Below, piece after piece: positions 47,701-59,756 of a stretch of 64,000 nucleotides of DNA (position 1 is the first letter of the stretch; each line of letters opens with the position of its first letter). The notes beneath the pieces were generated by a model, which ran no database searches, was not told where the DNA came from, and worked only from the letters and a program-made list of their open reading frames with translations. A program made the position numbers and the translations under genes. Origin of the DNA: Acarospora socialis (Eukaryota; Ascomycota; Lecanoromycetes; Acarosporales; Acarosporaceae); the NCBI GenBank assembly GCA_025617375.2, contig JAMYGW020000010.1, forward strand, positions 930,001-994,000, in the 5' to 3' direction.

Positions 47701-50700
47701 ATGTCAGGTTGGAGCTTGGGGTTGTTTTGATGAGTTTAACCGACTGGAGGAGCGCATTCTGTCTGCAGTGTCTCAGCAAGTCCAGAATATCCAGCTCGGG
47801 TTGAGAAAGGGGGCCGACGATAAAAATGCACATACGGAGCTGGCCGGTCGGCAGCTCAAGGTCCACGGTAACACAGGCATCTTCATCACCATGAACCCAG
47901 GGTACGCCGGACGGTCCAATCTTCCTGACAATCTAAAGAAGCTTTTCCGGAGTGTTGCCATGTCTAAACCAGACAAGGAACTTATTTCTGAAGTGATGCT
48001 ATACTCTCAAGGGTTCAAGCAAGCGAAGCAGCTCTCCAAACATATCGTACCATTTTTCGACCGCTGCTCCGCTCAACTTACTAAGCAAGCCCACTATGAT
48101 TTCGGCTTGCGGGCTTTGAAGAGTGTACTCGTCAGCTCTGGTGGCCTGAAGAGAAATCGACTTCTGAGTACGGATGGGGATCTAGGCCCTGGAGAAGAAC
48201 TCGAGCCTCAGATCATCGTGCAGAGTGTTCGAGAGACCATTGCACCGAAACTAATTCGAGAAGACGTTGAAACAATGGGAGGTATTGAAGCTGAGTCCTT
48301 TCCAGGTGTTCAATATATACCGGTCCAGCTCGACACGCTACACAAGGCAATTCAGAGAATCGCTGCCGAAAGACGACTCGTGATTAATGAAACATGGATG
48401 ACAAAGATACTACAACTTTACCAGATTCAAAGCATTCACCATGGCGTTATGATGGTCGGTGATTCCGGGTCCGGCAAGTCCGCTACGTGGAAGGTTCTTT
48501 TGCATGCGCTCCAACAGGTTGAAGGTGTCGAAGGCGTCTGTCACGTTATCGATCCCAAAGTAATGTCCAAGGAAGCCCTCTACGGCAATCTCGACAGCAC
48601 AACCCGTGAGTGGTCCGATGGTTTGTTTACAAGCATCCTACGGAAAATTGTGGACAATCTGCGTGGGGAAGACTCGAAGCGACATTGGATCGTATTTGAT
48701 GGGGATGTAGACCCTGAATGGGTCGAGAATCTTAACAGCGTCCTTGACGACAATAAATTGTTGACACTACCGAACGGAGAGCGCCTGAGTCTTCCACCCA
48801 ACGTACGAATCATGTTCGAAGTGGAGACTCTCAAGTACGCCACCCTAGCAACGGTCAGTCGCTGCGGTATGGTATGGTTTAGCAACGATACTGTCACTTC
48901 AGAAATGATGCTCCAGAACTATCTCGATTCTCTTCGGTCGAAAGCTTTCGAAGATCTTGACGAGGATGCTGTAGCAACAGGTCAGACGACAGCACAAGCA
49001 CTAGCTATTCAGACGCAAGTGGCAGGTATACTGCAACATCATCTTTGCAATGACGAGTTCTTATCCAAGTCCCTGGATGCAGCCAAGCGGCATAGCCATA
49101 TCATGGAATACACAACAACCCGTGTGCTGAACACGCTGTTCTCTCTTCTCAACAAGGCTTGTCGGTCTATAATTGAGTACAACACGCAGCACGTTGACTT
49201 TCCGCTTGATCTGGAGAATGTCGAGTCTTACATCGCCAAGAAGATGCTGCTTGCATTAATCTGGTCGTTAACCGGTGACTGTCCGCTCAATGATCGGAGA
49301 GCATTCGGTGAGCACATAGCTGGGGGTACCACCATTGACGTGCCCTTGTTAAGCGAGTCGTCATCCCTCCTAGACTACGATGTAAGCCTGCCAAAGGCAG
49401 AATGGACGCCCTGGCAGTCACACGTTCCCAGTATCGAAGTCAACACGCACTCCATTACTCAGACTGATGTCGTTATTCCAACCTTGGACACCGTCCGTCA
49501 TGAAGATGTCCTTTATTCGTGGTTAGCCGAGCACAAGCCTCTCATCCTTTGTGGTCCGCCTGGCTCGGGAAAAACGATGACATTGTTCAGCGCGTTGCGC
49601 AAGCTGCCAAATATGGAAGTGGTTGGGTTGAACTTCTCCAGTGCCACGACGCCCGATCTGGTCATCAAAACCTTTGAGCAATACTGTGAATATCGCAAGA
49701 CACTCAATGGTGTAGTTATGTCGCCAACCCAAATCGGCCGATGGCTGGTTATATTCTGCGATGAGATAAACCTTCCTAGTCCCGACAAATATGGGACGCA
49801 GCGAGCAATCACTTTCCTCCGACAGCTGGTAGAACAGAATGGCTTTTGGAGGACCGCGGACAAGGTTTGGGTCACACTTGATCGTATTCAGTTCGTGGGC
49901 GCTTGCAATCCTCCTACAGATGCTGGGCGAAATCCTATGGGAGCGCGATTCCTTCGACACGCACCAGTTGTCATGGTGGACTATCCTGGAGAAATATCAT
50001 TACTACAGATTTACGGGACATTCAATAATGCAGTGTTGAAAATCATACCAAACTTAAGAGGGTACTCCGACGCATTGACAAAAGCCATGGTGCAGTTTTA
50101 CTTGGAGTCTCAGGCCCGCTTCACCACCAAGATCCAACCTCATTATGTCTACTCGCCACGTGAGCTGACACGATGGGTACGCGGCATCTATGAAGCCATT
50201 CGACCACTGGAATCGCTATCAGTCGAGGGTCTAGTTCGCATTTGGGCACATGAAGCGCTGCGACTGTTCAATGACCGCCTGGTCGCTGAGGACGAGCGTC
50301 AATGGACCGAGGAGGCTGGCCGTCGTATTGCCTTGGAACAGTTCCCCACCATCGACGAGGAGAAGGCTTTGAAGGGCCCAATTCTTTACTCCAATTGGCT
50401 TTCTAAGAATTATATGCCCGTCGATCGTGAACAGCTGCGAGACTTCGTCAGGGCTCGACTGAAAACGTTCTGTGAAGAGGAAGTAGACGTACCACTTATC
50501 CTCTTCAATGACGTCCTCGAGCATGTGCTCCGCATTGACCGGGTCTTCCGGCAAGCGCAAGGTCATCTCATCCTGATTGGGGTCAGTGGCAGCGGTAAGA
50601 CAACGCTCTCTAGGTTCGTGGCCTGGATGAATGGGCTCAAGGTGTTCCAAATCAAAGTCCATGGTAAGTACTCTGCAGAAGACTTTGATGATGACCTCAA

Positions 50701-53700
50701 AGATGTACTGCGTCGCTGTGGCTGTAAAGGCGAGAAGATCTGCTTCATCATGGACGAATCGAACGTCTTGGATTCTGGGTTCTTAGAGCGGATGAATACT
50801 CTGCTTGCGAATGCAGAGGTTCCCGGTCTTTTCGAGGGTGACGAATATGCCTCGCTCATGACTGCCTGCAAAGAAGGGGCTCAGCGACAAGGCTTACTGT
50901 TGGATTCGCAAGAGGAGCTGTACAAATGGTTTACCCAACAAATCATCAAGAACTTACACGTGGTCTTCACCATGAATCCACCCGAGGATGGTTTATCGTC
51001 AAAAGCAGCAACAAGTCCTGCACTCTTCAATCGCTGCGTCCTAAATTGGTTTGGAGACTGGTCAGACCAAGCTCTTTTTCAGGTTGGGTCCGAGCTCACT
51101 CAATCGGTGGATTTGGATCGACCAGAATATGTTGCTCCGGACACCATCCCTGTTGCATACCGCGATCTCTCCCTTCCACCATCTCACCGTGACGCTGTCG
51201 TAAACTCTATGGTCTATGTTCACCACTCGCTTCAGCGCTTTATGCAGCGCTTACAGAGACAGCAAGGCAGAATTACCTTCCTCACTCCTCGGCACTTCCT
51301 CGATTTCGTCGCTCAGTATGTGAAGTTGTTCAATGAAAAGCGTGAGGACCTCGAAGAACAGCAACGACATTTGAACGTTGGCCTTGAGAAGCTTCAAGAT
51401 ACCGTGGAGAAGGTTCGGGATCTGAGATCGAGCCTTGCGCAGAAAAAGAGCGAACTCGAGCGGAAGGATGCAGAAGCGAACGAGAAGTTGCAGCGAATGG
51501 TAGCAGATCAGAGAGAGGCTGAGCAACGGAAGAGCGCATCGCTCGAGATTCAGGCGGCGCTAGATAAGCAAGACAAGGAAGTGGCCAAAAGGAAGCAGAT
51601 CGTTGAGGAGGATCTTGCAAAAGCCGAGCCTGCGGTCATAGATGCCCAGAAAAGCGTCAGCAACATCAAACGCCAACATCTAACTGAATTGCGGTCAATG
51701 GGAAGTCCCCCGGCTGGCGTGAAGCTTACCTTAGAATCTGTCTGTACCCTGCTGGGTCACAAAGTGGACAGCTGGAAGACAATTCAGGGTATCGTTCGTC
51801 GGGATGACTTTATAGCTAGCATCGTCAACTACGACAACGAGCGACAAATGACACGCAGTCACCGTCTGAAAATGCGAAATGAATACCTCTCTAAGGAGGA
51901 GTTCACTTACGAGAGGGTGAATCGAGCAAGTAAAGCTTGCGGACCACTAGTTCAGTGGGTCGAAGCGCAAGTCAACTACTCGGAGATCTTGGACCGAGTT
52001 GGACCTTTGCGTTACGAGGTCGAACAGCTGGAGGAGCAAGCCCTTCAGACCAAAGCTGAAGCGCAGGCTATCTATAACACCATCAGCGACCTTGAGAGCA
52101 GCATTGCCACTTACAAGAGCGAGTACGCTGCCTTGATCAGCGAGACACAAGCTATCAAGACCGAGATGTCACGTGTGCAATTCAAGGTTGATCGGAGTGT
52201 GCGTTTACTGGACAGTCTATCGTCAGAGCGATCGAGGTGGGAGGACGGTAGTAGATCATTTGAGACTCAAATAGGAACGCTTATCGGGGACGTCCTTGTG
52301 GCCGCCGCCTTCCTCGCCTACAGTGGGCTATTCGACCAGCAATTCCGCAAAGCTATGACTGAGGATTGGCTGCAGCAGCTCGCTTCATCCGGCATTAAGT
52401 ACAAGCCGCTCAACCCAATGACCGAATATCTATCCAATGCCGACGAGCGGTTGAAATGGCAGGAAAACTCACTACCCGTCGACGACCTCTGTACGGAGAA
52501 CGCAACCATTCTCAAACGCTTCAACCGGTACCCGTTAATCATCGACCCTTCGGGACGGGTTCCTGAATTTCTGCGGAACGAATGTAAAGACAGGAGACTG
52601 ACAGTAACAAGCTTCTTGGATGATTCGTTCACCAAGCAACTCGAAAGCTCGCTTCGCTTCGGCAACCCGATACTGATCCAGGACGCAGAGTACCTGGATC
52701 CGGTGCTCAATCATGTCCTCAACAAAGAGTACCAAAAGACCGGAGGTCGTGTTCTCATCCAGCTTGGCAAGCAAGAGATCGACTTTTCGCCCACCTTTAG
52801 ACTCTACCTATCAACTCGGGATCCTTCAGCTACCTTCGCTCCTGATATCTGCAGTCGCACCACCTTTGTCAACTTCACTGTTACCCAGAGTAGCCTACAG
52901 ACACAGTCTCTCAACGAAGTTCTCAAGTTCGAGCGTCCAGATGTAGATGAGCGACGAACGAATTTGATTAAGCTACAGGGGGAATTTACTATTCATCTTC
53001 GACAGCTCGAGAAACGATTGCTTCAAGCGCTCAACGAATCTCGCGGTAATATCCTTGATGACGACGTGGTTATCGAGACACTGGAGACACTGAAGAAAGA
53101 AGCTGCCGACATATCGAGGAAGATGGCGGAGACAGAAGGTGTGATGACTGATGTTGACAATATTACGCGACAGTACAACATCATTGCTCAATCGTGCAGT
53201 GCCATCTTTGCAGTACTGGAGCAACTGCACCATCTTAATCACTTTTATCAGTTCTCACTTCAGTACTTCGTCGAAATCTTTAACTCGGTGCTCGGCGGAA
53301 ACAAGCGTCTGGCTGCTGAGACGAACAGTGCTGCGCGTGTAAACATCATTTTGCGAGATCTATTTGTTACTGCTTACCAGCGGACCTCACTTGGTCTTTT
53401 CCAGAAAGATCGGATTACCTTCGCTGTACTATTAGCCCAGGCTTCGCCATACGAAATGGATAAAGGGTTGATAGATACAATCCTCAATGAAGGCATGGAC
53501 GGAGCTGATGTCTCTACCGAAGCGCAACGGAAAGATGAAGCAATGGCCAGGGCACACCGTATGCCGGTCTTCAAATCCACAATAAAGGATGTACCGGGCC
53601 CGGCCTGGGAGAAGTTCTTCTCTGAAGAACTCGCAGAAAACTTCGTGCCAGTAGTCTGGACGCCGGACACAGTGCCTCTCGATCAACAGCTACGGTCGCT

Positions 53701-54895
53701 TCTACTGGTGAAGCTATTCCGTCTTGACAGATTCGTACCAACCGCCGAGAGGTTCGTTACATCGGTGTTTGGCAGAGATCTACTTGACGATAGCGGCGAT
53801 CTTCGCATTGTCGTTGGCCAAGTCTCAGCGACAACACCCATCGCCCTCAGCTCAAGTCCCGGATTCGATGCCAGCTATAAGGTGGATCATCTCGTTGCAA
53901 GCACAGGGGCGCAATGTACAAACATTGCCATGGGATCAAGTGAGGGCCTTGCCAGTGCGGACAAAGCTATCAGCAGTGCCGCAGCAACCGGATCCTGGGT
54001 CCTCATTAAGAACGTCCATCTCGCGCCATCTTGGTTGCAAAGCGTCGAGAAGCGGCTCGGTTCCATCAAACCCCACGCAGACTTCCGTCTCTTTCTGTCC
54101 ATGGAGTCCAGTCTAAAAATCCCCGTCAACCTGATCAGGGCTTCGCGAGTTCTGATGTACGAACAGCCAGCCGGCATCCGGGCCAACATGAAGGACTCGC
54201 TATCTGCGCTCGCATCGAGAGCTTCCAAGCCGCCAGTCGAAAAATCGAGAGTCTATTTACTGCTGTCATTCTTACATGCGGTCGTGCAAGAAAGACTCCG
54301 TTACGCCCCGAACCTTGGATGGAAGGGGTTCTGGGAGTTCAATGACAGCGACGTAGGTTCTCCATCTCTCCTCGGTAGATGAACGTAAGCTAACAAGTTT
54401 CCACAGTACGAGTGCTCGGCCTTCATCATCGACACCTGGGTCGACTCAGTCGCTTCCGGGCGGCTCAACGTCGCCCCGAACAAGCTTCCCTGGGACATGC
54501 TCCGCACGTTGATCATGGAAACCTACGGCGGAAAAATCGACGACGAAGGCGACTTCAAGGCACTCACCGCACTCGTCAACAGCGTGCTGACGCCAGCAGC
54601 ATTTGAGCTTGACCACAAGCTCGTGGAAGGCACACCGAGCCACGACTCGGATACGCAAGATGTGGAAGAAGAAGGCGGCTTGACAGTGCCGGGAGGGACG
54701 GGGATGGCGGAATATATGGAGTGGGTGAACGCATTGCCGGAGCGAGAGCCACCGACATACCTCGGCCTCCCTGCCAACGCGGAGAAGCTTCTGCTCGTGG
54801 GACAGGGCAAGCACATGATCGGCGATCTGGCGAGAATCACAGAGCTGTTGGATGAAGGGGAGCAGCTTGTGGCTGACGTCGCTGTTGCGAATTAG
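41702..54895 (+). CDS. nudA: Cytoplasmic dynein 1 heavy chain
   Basis: Minus-end-directed microtubule motor that moves nuclei, endosomes and spindles in hyphae. Three exons: 41,702-41,984, 42,036-54,352 (12,317 bp) and 54,407-54,895, phases 1 and 0, giving 4,362 residues. The N-terminal tail (about residues 1-1,400) handles dimerisation and chain binding. A linker follows. AAA1 has GPAGTGKT near residue 1,941 and the Walker B-like [12 protein letters not shown]2 has GDSGSGKS near 2,236, AAA3 GPPGSGKT near 2,599 and AAA4 GVSGSGKT near 2,941. The coiled-coil stalk with the microtubule-binding head lies around 3,200-3,420 ([20 protein letters not shown]). AAA5, AAA6 and a short C-terminal part follow. 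The end ([17 protein letters not shown]..., then a short acidic tail) lacks the last roughly 250 residues of animal dynein, as is known for fungal dyneins. All four P-loops are intact and no damage is seen. The name follows the Aspergillus usage (DYN1 in yeast). Confidence 0.98.
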
Positions 54896-55866
54896 GTGCT
54901 CAACGGGTGATCATCTTCCGGTAGCAAGAGGGGTGCAGAATTTTCTTTACGTCTACAGCTCAATTTGTCGTTTCTGAGAGCGGTTTAGCAAGCATCGGCG
55001 GCGTCAACGTTTCCTGGAGGAGGAAACGTGCTTAAGGTAGCGTTGCTTCGGTCCGGGGAGTCATTTCACTGGGCGGATATACCCAAGACCTTGCAGGTAT
55101 CTCTCTTACTGTCGTTTGATGAACGTCTGTATATTAGTCGACCCATTACCGTACCTACGTACAACAAATACAATAATACTCTGATAAGATAGTGAACCCG
55201 CTTCGGCCCGTCTTCCGTAAGATCCAAGAATTCAGCATGCATCCCTTCAAACGCTCACTGCGGTTGGCAATGAAGTGATGATATCCAAGAAACTCGATGA
55301 AGTGTTGAGTTTGAGAAACATCCAACAGCCCATCAAACGGCCACGACGCTCCCGAGTACACAGTCTCCACCATTGCCGCTAAGGGTAAAAGCAAGGCACG
55401 GCTTTAGGAGTCGGTTCTGCCTTTCCTGCTTTGCTTGAGAGTGATGAGGTCTGAATTGAGAGACACTCCCTCAATGAGGCGGTGCAGCGCGAGTAGTGAC
55501 AGCGTATGAACGATGAGCTGGGGGGTACTACCTTATGCTGTAGTCATCAAAGAGCGGACTGAAGTACTTGGATCCGAGTTTGAAGCTGCAATGGTGGCAT
55601 CGGCGCAGATCGGCCCGGATATGGTCCGTGCTGCCGGCAGTTCTAGAGTTTCTTACCTTACCTTACGGAGTAGATAAGTTCGAATTTCCACCATGACGCC
55701 TTATCTAATCGGCCAAAAGAGAGTTTTATCGCATCGCATCGCATCCAATCCTTCAACAACGTGCTCTCTCCCTCCCCCTCTCTTTTCCTCTCCTTTCCCG
55801 CCGCAAACGAGCTTGAACAGGAGGAGTCGATTCTCTGCGTGTGTCTCAAATGAGGCCTCTGCCAAT
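54896..55866. other. Intergenic region upstream of the acetyltransferase gene
   Basis: Contains TTACCTTACCTTACGGAGTA near 55,655 and a long pyrimidine-rich leader at 55,740-55,830, likely promoter and 5' untranslated DNA. In-frame ATG at 55,693 exists but I consider it leader sequence. A minus frame at 55,155-55,394 has no support. Confidence 0.5.
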
Positions 55867-57173
55867 ATGGTCCGCCAGACTCGGGTTCCGACTGCCTCCG
55901 ACTTTTCCAATTCCTTCGGCCCACCACAGACGTCGTCGTCCTCGTCGTCGTCCTCGTCCTACTTGAACCACTTTGGTGTTGGCGATAAGATTCCTGGCTT
56001 CCGAACGAGCGCAGGTAAGCAATTCCCTTCCCTCCTCTAGATCTACGGAGCACATTCCCGCCCACGCGCGCGAGGCCTTTGTCCCCATGCACGCCTCCAA
56101 GCTAACCTCGCCTGACAGCCTTCTTCACCTCCCTCCGCGCAAACCTCCACCTCACCGAAACAACCGACCCCTTCCTCTCCCTCTCTCCCAGCACCGACAT
56201 GTCCTCCTCCGCAGCCTCGACCCCTCCCTCTCTCCCCACCAACCCCTCCTCTCTCCCCTCCCTGTCCCCCTCCCCGCTCGCAACCACCAATTCCACCACC
56301 ACCACCGGACCCTCCCCCACGACCACGACCTCCACCTCCATCCCCACCCTGACCACCCACCCCACCACCCACCCCGCCACCCTTCTCGCCGCCCTGCACC
56401 TAATCGCCGACTCCGTCGCCCAGCAACGCCAATCCGCCTCGCGCGCCCTCATCTTCCACCCACTCGTCCTCGCCACCTTCACGGCGCTGCTGGCCGTCGT
56501 GGCGCAGCTGCTGTACGGGACGCGCGGCGACCTGGCGCTCGTGGCGACGACGTGGGCGGGCTTGGTCATGGCCGGGCTGGTCGGGGTCAGGTGGGCGGTG
56601 GGCGGGTATATTGAGGTGGCGGAGGGGATCGGGTGGCGGTGGTTGGAAACAGGAGGCAAAGCGGAAGGGGAGGGGGAGGACGTGGTGGTTGTGAGCGAGT
56701 GGGGGGAGGAGGTTATTGGGGCGATGGTCGTGCGGTTCGTGAGGGAGGAGCAGCATTTGCTTGGCGTGGGAGGAGGAGGAGGAGCGGTTGGGGCAAAGGG
56801 GAGGAGGAATCGCTCCGGAAAGGGCACGTCGACGGCCTACATCCGGGCGTGGACGGTCAAACTGCGCTTCCGCGGAAAGGGCGTCGGGACGGGCTTGTTG
56901 GAGGAGGCGGTCCGGCTCTGTCATGAGAGGGGCGCCGATGCCGTGGAGTTTGCGGCGGACCATGCTAGTACGCCCGCTTCCTTCTTTCTGATTTGTGCTC
57001 AGTGTCCGCGTCATGTCGAGCAGATTGCTGACGGATGGGGGGCCGCAATAGATTCCGCCCGGGTCTTACCCTCCATCTTCAACAGCGGCTTCGAGCGCAG
57101 AGAAGTCAAGGCGCGGAAGATGTTGGAGGAGGTGGTGCGGGCTCAGGGCGGGGTGGGTGGGAGGAAGAGGTAG
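55867..57173 (+). CDS. Membrane-anchored GNAT-family N-acetyltransferase
   Basis: Exons 55,867-56,014, 56,119-56,967 and 57,052-57,173 join in phase to 372 residues. Start MVRQTRVPTASDFSNSFG, then a poly-Ser run and the conserved-looking YLNHFGVGDKIPGFRTSAAF. A Thr/Pro/Ser-rich low-complexity stretch (about residues 80-130) follows. Two hydrophobic segments (LVLATFTALLAVVAQLLYG and LALVATTWAGLVMAGLVGVR) look membrane-spanning. The GNAT core has the acetyl-CoA motif RFRGKGVGTGLLEEAVRLCH near residues 285-305, ending RVLPSIFNSGFERREVKARK. The layout resembles NAT8-type membrane acetyltransferases. The substrate is unknown. The second intron is 84 bp with no stop in frame, so its retention would add 28 residues between the core and the C-terminal strand. 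I favour splicing because it restores HANSARVLPSIFN. An upstream ATG at 55,693 would lengthen the protein by 58 unusual residues. Confidence 0.85.
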
Positions 57174-58139
57174 AGTCTTTAGATGGTGTGGGGTTTGGTA
57201 TACGGGAGTGTATCTATGATGTAGATAAGACGACTACCTTTCGCTTTTTGGACAGATATAAAGGATGCGGTTCGTGGGAAGCGCCACCGTAATACATGCC
57301 GATATATGTCCGTGTGACGACTCACGTCCATGAAATACGGGGCGCGGTTTTTATGGCACCTCACTAGGAATAAGGATTGGAGATGAATAGTCGTGATCTT
57401 AGAACGAAAGGACATCATCCGAGATACCTGTGGCATTTGACATTGGTTCTGACACCGACGTCGACACTGACGCTAATGCAAACCAGTGCAGGACAAGATC
57501 GTCGTAAAAGAGGTCCGAACAGATAACCGCGCCTCTAGTGCCAGGCCGAAAAGCCGCTTCCCATGCACCTTTATCTTAGCCTTAGGCTGACTGCCGAGAA
57601 GACCCTGATCGTCCCATACATGAAACTCCAACAATCCGCCGGCCCTCGGCGCAAAAGCACGAATTTATCCAACATGATTGGGCAAAGCCTGACCGTGGCT
57701 GTGACCGAGAGAGATGAATCCTTCAGTTTTGCGGAACATAGCGGTGAAGAAAGGGCGTGATGAGGGAAAAAGGAGATAACGCAGAGTGAACGCCGAGTAG
57801 ATGGTTGGGTATTTGTGCTTGCTTGCTGACTTGATATGGTAAGACGGAGGCTAAATGGAGTGTGCAGTAAAGCTGTAGAGGGAAATGAAGAGTTGTCGTG
57901 ATCGCTTCAGGCGCTTGCGGTGTGGTTTTGATGCGCGTAGAGTGTTGGGTTGGATATGGGTCGTGTGTAGAGGGTGATGTTGTGTGCCTGTATACTGGCA
58001 TGGTACGGCGACATCGGCTTGGGTGGCTTCGCTTCGAGGAAGGAGATGAGAACGTGATAGGCAGGGTGATTTGAGCTGTGGGTATCGTGACGAGGATAAA
58101 GGAGAAGAAAACAGTTCGTGATGGGGGTCGAGGCGCGAT
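57174..58139. other. Intergenic region between convergent genes
   Basis: The acetyltransferase (+) and the histone variant (-) converge here. Frames at 57,179-57,436, 57,563-57,760 and 57,723-58,001 show no recognisable protein. Presumably 3' untranslated sequence. Confidence 0.5.
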
Positions 58140-59355
58140 TCAGCGGCCTTTCGGCTTCGCGACGTAGGTTTCCTTGTCGAATCCTATCACAACGATGGGT
58201 CAGCGAGGTGGACCTCTACCAGGGGTGGAAGGAGAGAGACGTACCGTAGATTGGTCGCCCGCGCTGGTTAGTTGAGGCTTCGGTTAGCGGAGAGTTTCGA
58301 TACACGGTTTGGGAGTGCAGAGAGCAAGTGTGAAGTTCAGGTATAGTACTGACTCGTTTGAGTGCGAAAATAACCTGAAGCACGTCAGTCAAGTTATAAT
58401 ATTAAGAAGGTATAGGAGTGAACGTACATCCGTAACAGTCACCGTCTTGCCGCTTCGATGATCGAGGAAAATGCAGCAATCTCCGACTACCTGCACCAGG
58501 GATAAGTCCGAGTGCGGTTATCTGTCTGCATTTGTAGACTTACTCCTTTCAAAAACGTTGTAATAGCCCCTCTGATATCTTCGTAGATCTGTCCAGATAT
58601 ACGCTTGACGCCACCTCGACGCGCTAGACGTCTGATATTTAGTTAGTGAATGGATTTAGGTATCTGAGAGTGGAAGTTGGGTCGACGCCAAGCCGACTGA
58701 AGGAGAGAGTCTTTGCAAGGAGGCAGCTAGCTGATTGCTAGGAAGATGCGCGCAGTTCTGGCCCCTATGGCAGGAGAATGTAGCACCCAAGTAGCTGCAC
58801 CACTGGACACGAGTGCATATGCCTTGGGATCTCATAGTTCTCTGTGAAGCTCTCAAAGACGAGCAGACCTTACGAATGTCCTAGCGGGAATATCTCGAAG
58901 AAAACTCACCGAATATCGCCCTTCGCTATTTACCCATTAGCGTCTCACTGCTCAGATTCCAGACCAGAGTACAACAACATACTGATCCCTTGTATAGTTT
59001 CCTTCAAGATCTTACTATCAACAGTGTCAGTCAATGGATAACGTAAGAACCTAATCAAACTTGAACGAAATCGCATCTCAAACAGTCTGTGCCAGCTATC
59101 ATGTCCTGAGGCCAAAGCAGCGGCGCAACCAGCTGTTTGACACCAACACCAAGCCTCAAAACAGCGAGATCTCAAAAGGCAAGAGCAGGAAACACTTCAA
59201 GCATACCGGTGCCGCTTCGCGCCCACTCCCCTCCCTTTTCCTAACCCGTGCCCACCGCTCCCACGCGCACCTGGCTTCACCTTCCCACTTATCGAAGGTC
59301 CGTAAGCTCCGCGTGGCCGATTTACAGGCGCGAAACTTGAGCTTGGGAGAACCAT
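58140..59355 (-). CDS. hH4v: Divergent histone H4 variant, eight exons
   Basis: Exons (minus): 59,207-59,355; 58,983-59,014; 58,910-58,925 (16 bp); 58,544-58,631; 58,428-58,490; 58,354-58,374; 58,245-58,263; 58,140-58,183. All phases fit, total 432 bp, 143 residues. The protein has a 35-40 residue N-terminal extension (start [20 protein letters not shown]), then the H4 tail form [20 protein letters not shown] and [21 protein letters not shown] diverged histone fold follows ([56 protein letters not shown]), plus a C-terminal tail [12 protein letters not shown] beyond the usual GFGG end. Lys and Arg around RHRK are retained. Canonical H4 is 102 residues and almost invariant, so this is a fast-evolving paralogue, like the H4-variant gene reported in Neurospora. 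Splice sites are canonical (GTATGC, GTATGT, GTGAGT, GTAAGT, GTACGT, GTCAGT, GTACGT). Function unknown; nucleosomal use is inferred. Confidence 0.92.
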
Positions 59356-59756
59356 TGTGCAAGATTTGACACGGGCTTAGAGTGTGGGAGTTGGTGGGTT
59401 GTTTGGTTGGTGTGTTGAGTTGTGTTGATTGGTTGTTGGAATGGGTGCGCGGTGGTTTGGTGGGGCCGGGTAAGGCTGAGGCATCACGGAAGCTTAGCTG
59501 CTTAGTCACCAGTTAGGCTCCGGCTCGAACTCACCTCGATGTCTGAGGCCTTGGCGGGAATGGGTTCTGAAGCTGTATGCTCGTCTAACTTATCCAGTCA
59601 GACACGATCTTGTTGTGAAGGATGAATCTCTTTAGCTAAATTACTTTATTCTCAATTACGGGTATATCTAATATTATGTGGGTAGGACCGGCCAAGATGT
59701 AAACAAGAAGCCCAACGCCGGCAGAGGTGGCTTAGACGGCTAGATTATCGCGCAGG
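59356..59756. other. Intergenic region, H4-variant promoter side
   Basis: 401 bp between the Svf1 stop and the histone-variant start, both minus strand. It holds the Svf1 3' end and the H4-variant promoter. No motif was identified. Confidence 0.5.

Noticed and set aside
56043-57014. Minus-strand frames opposite the acetyltransferase, including a Gly-rich one
   Set aside because: They mirror Pro/Thr/Ser codons of the true gene on the plus strand.
59156-59509. Minus-strand 117-codon frame over the first H4-variant exon
   Set aside because: It is in a different frame from the H4 tail; its Arg-rich text is the out-of-frame reading of the histone codons.
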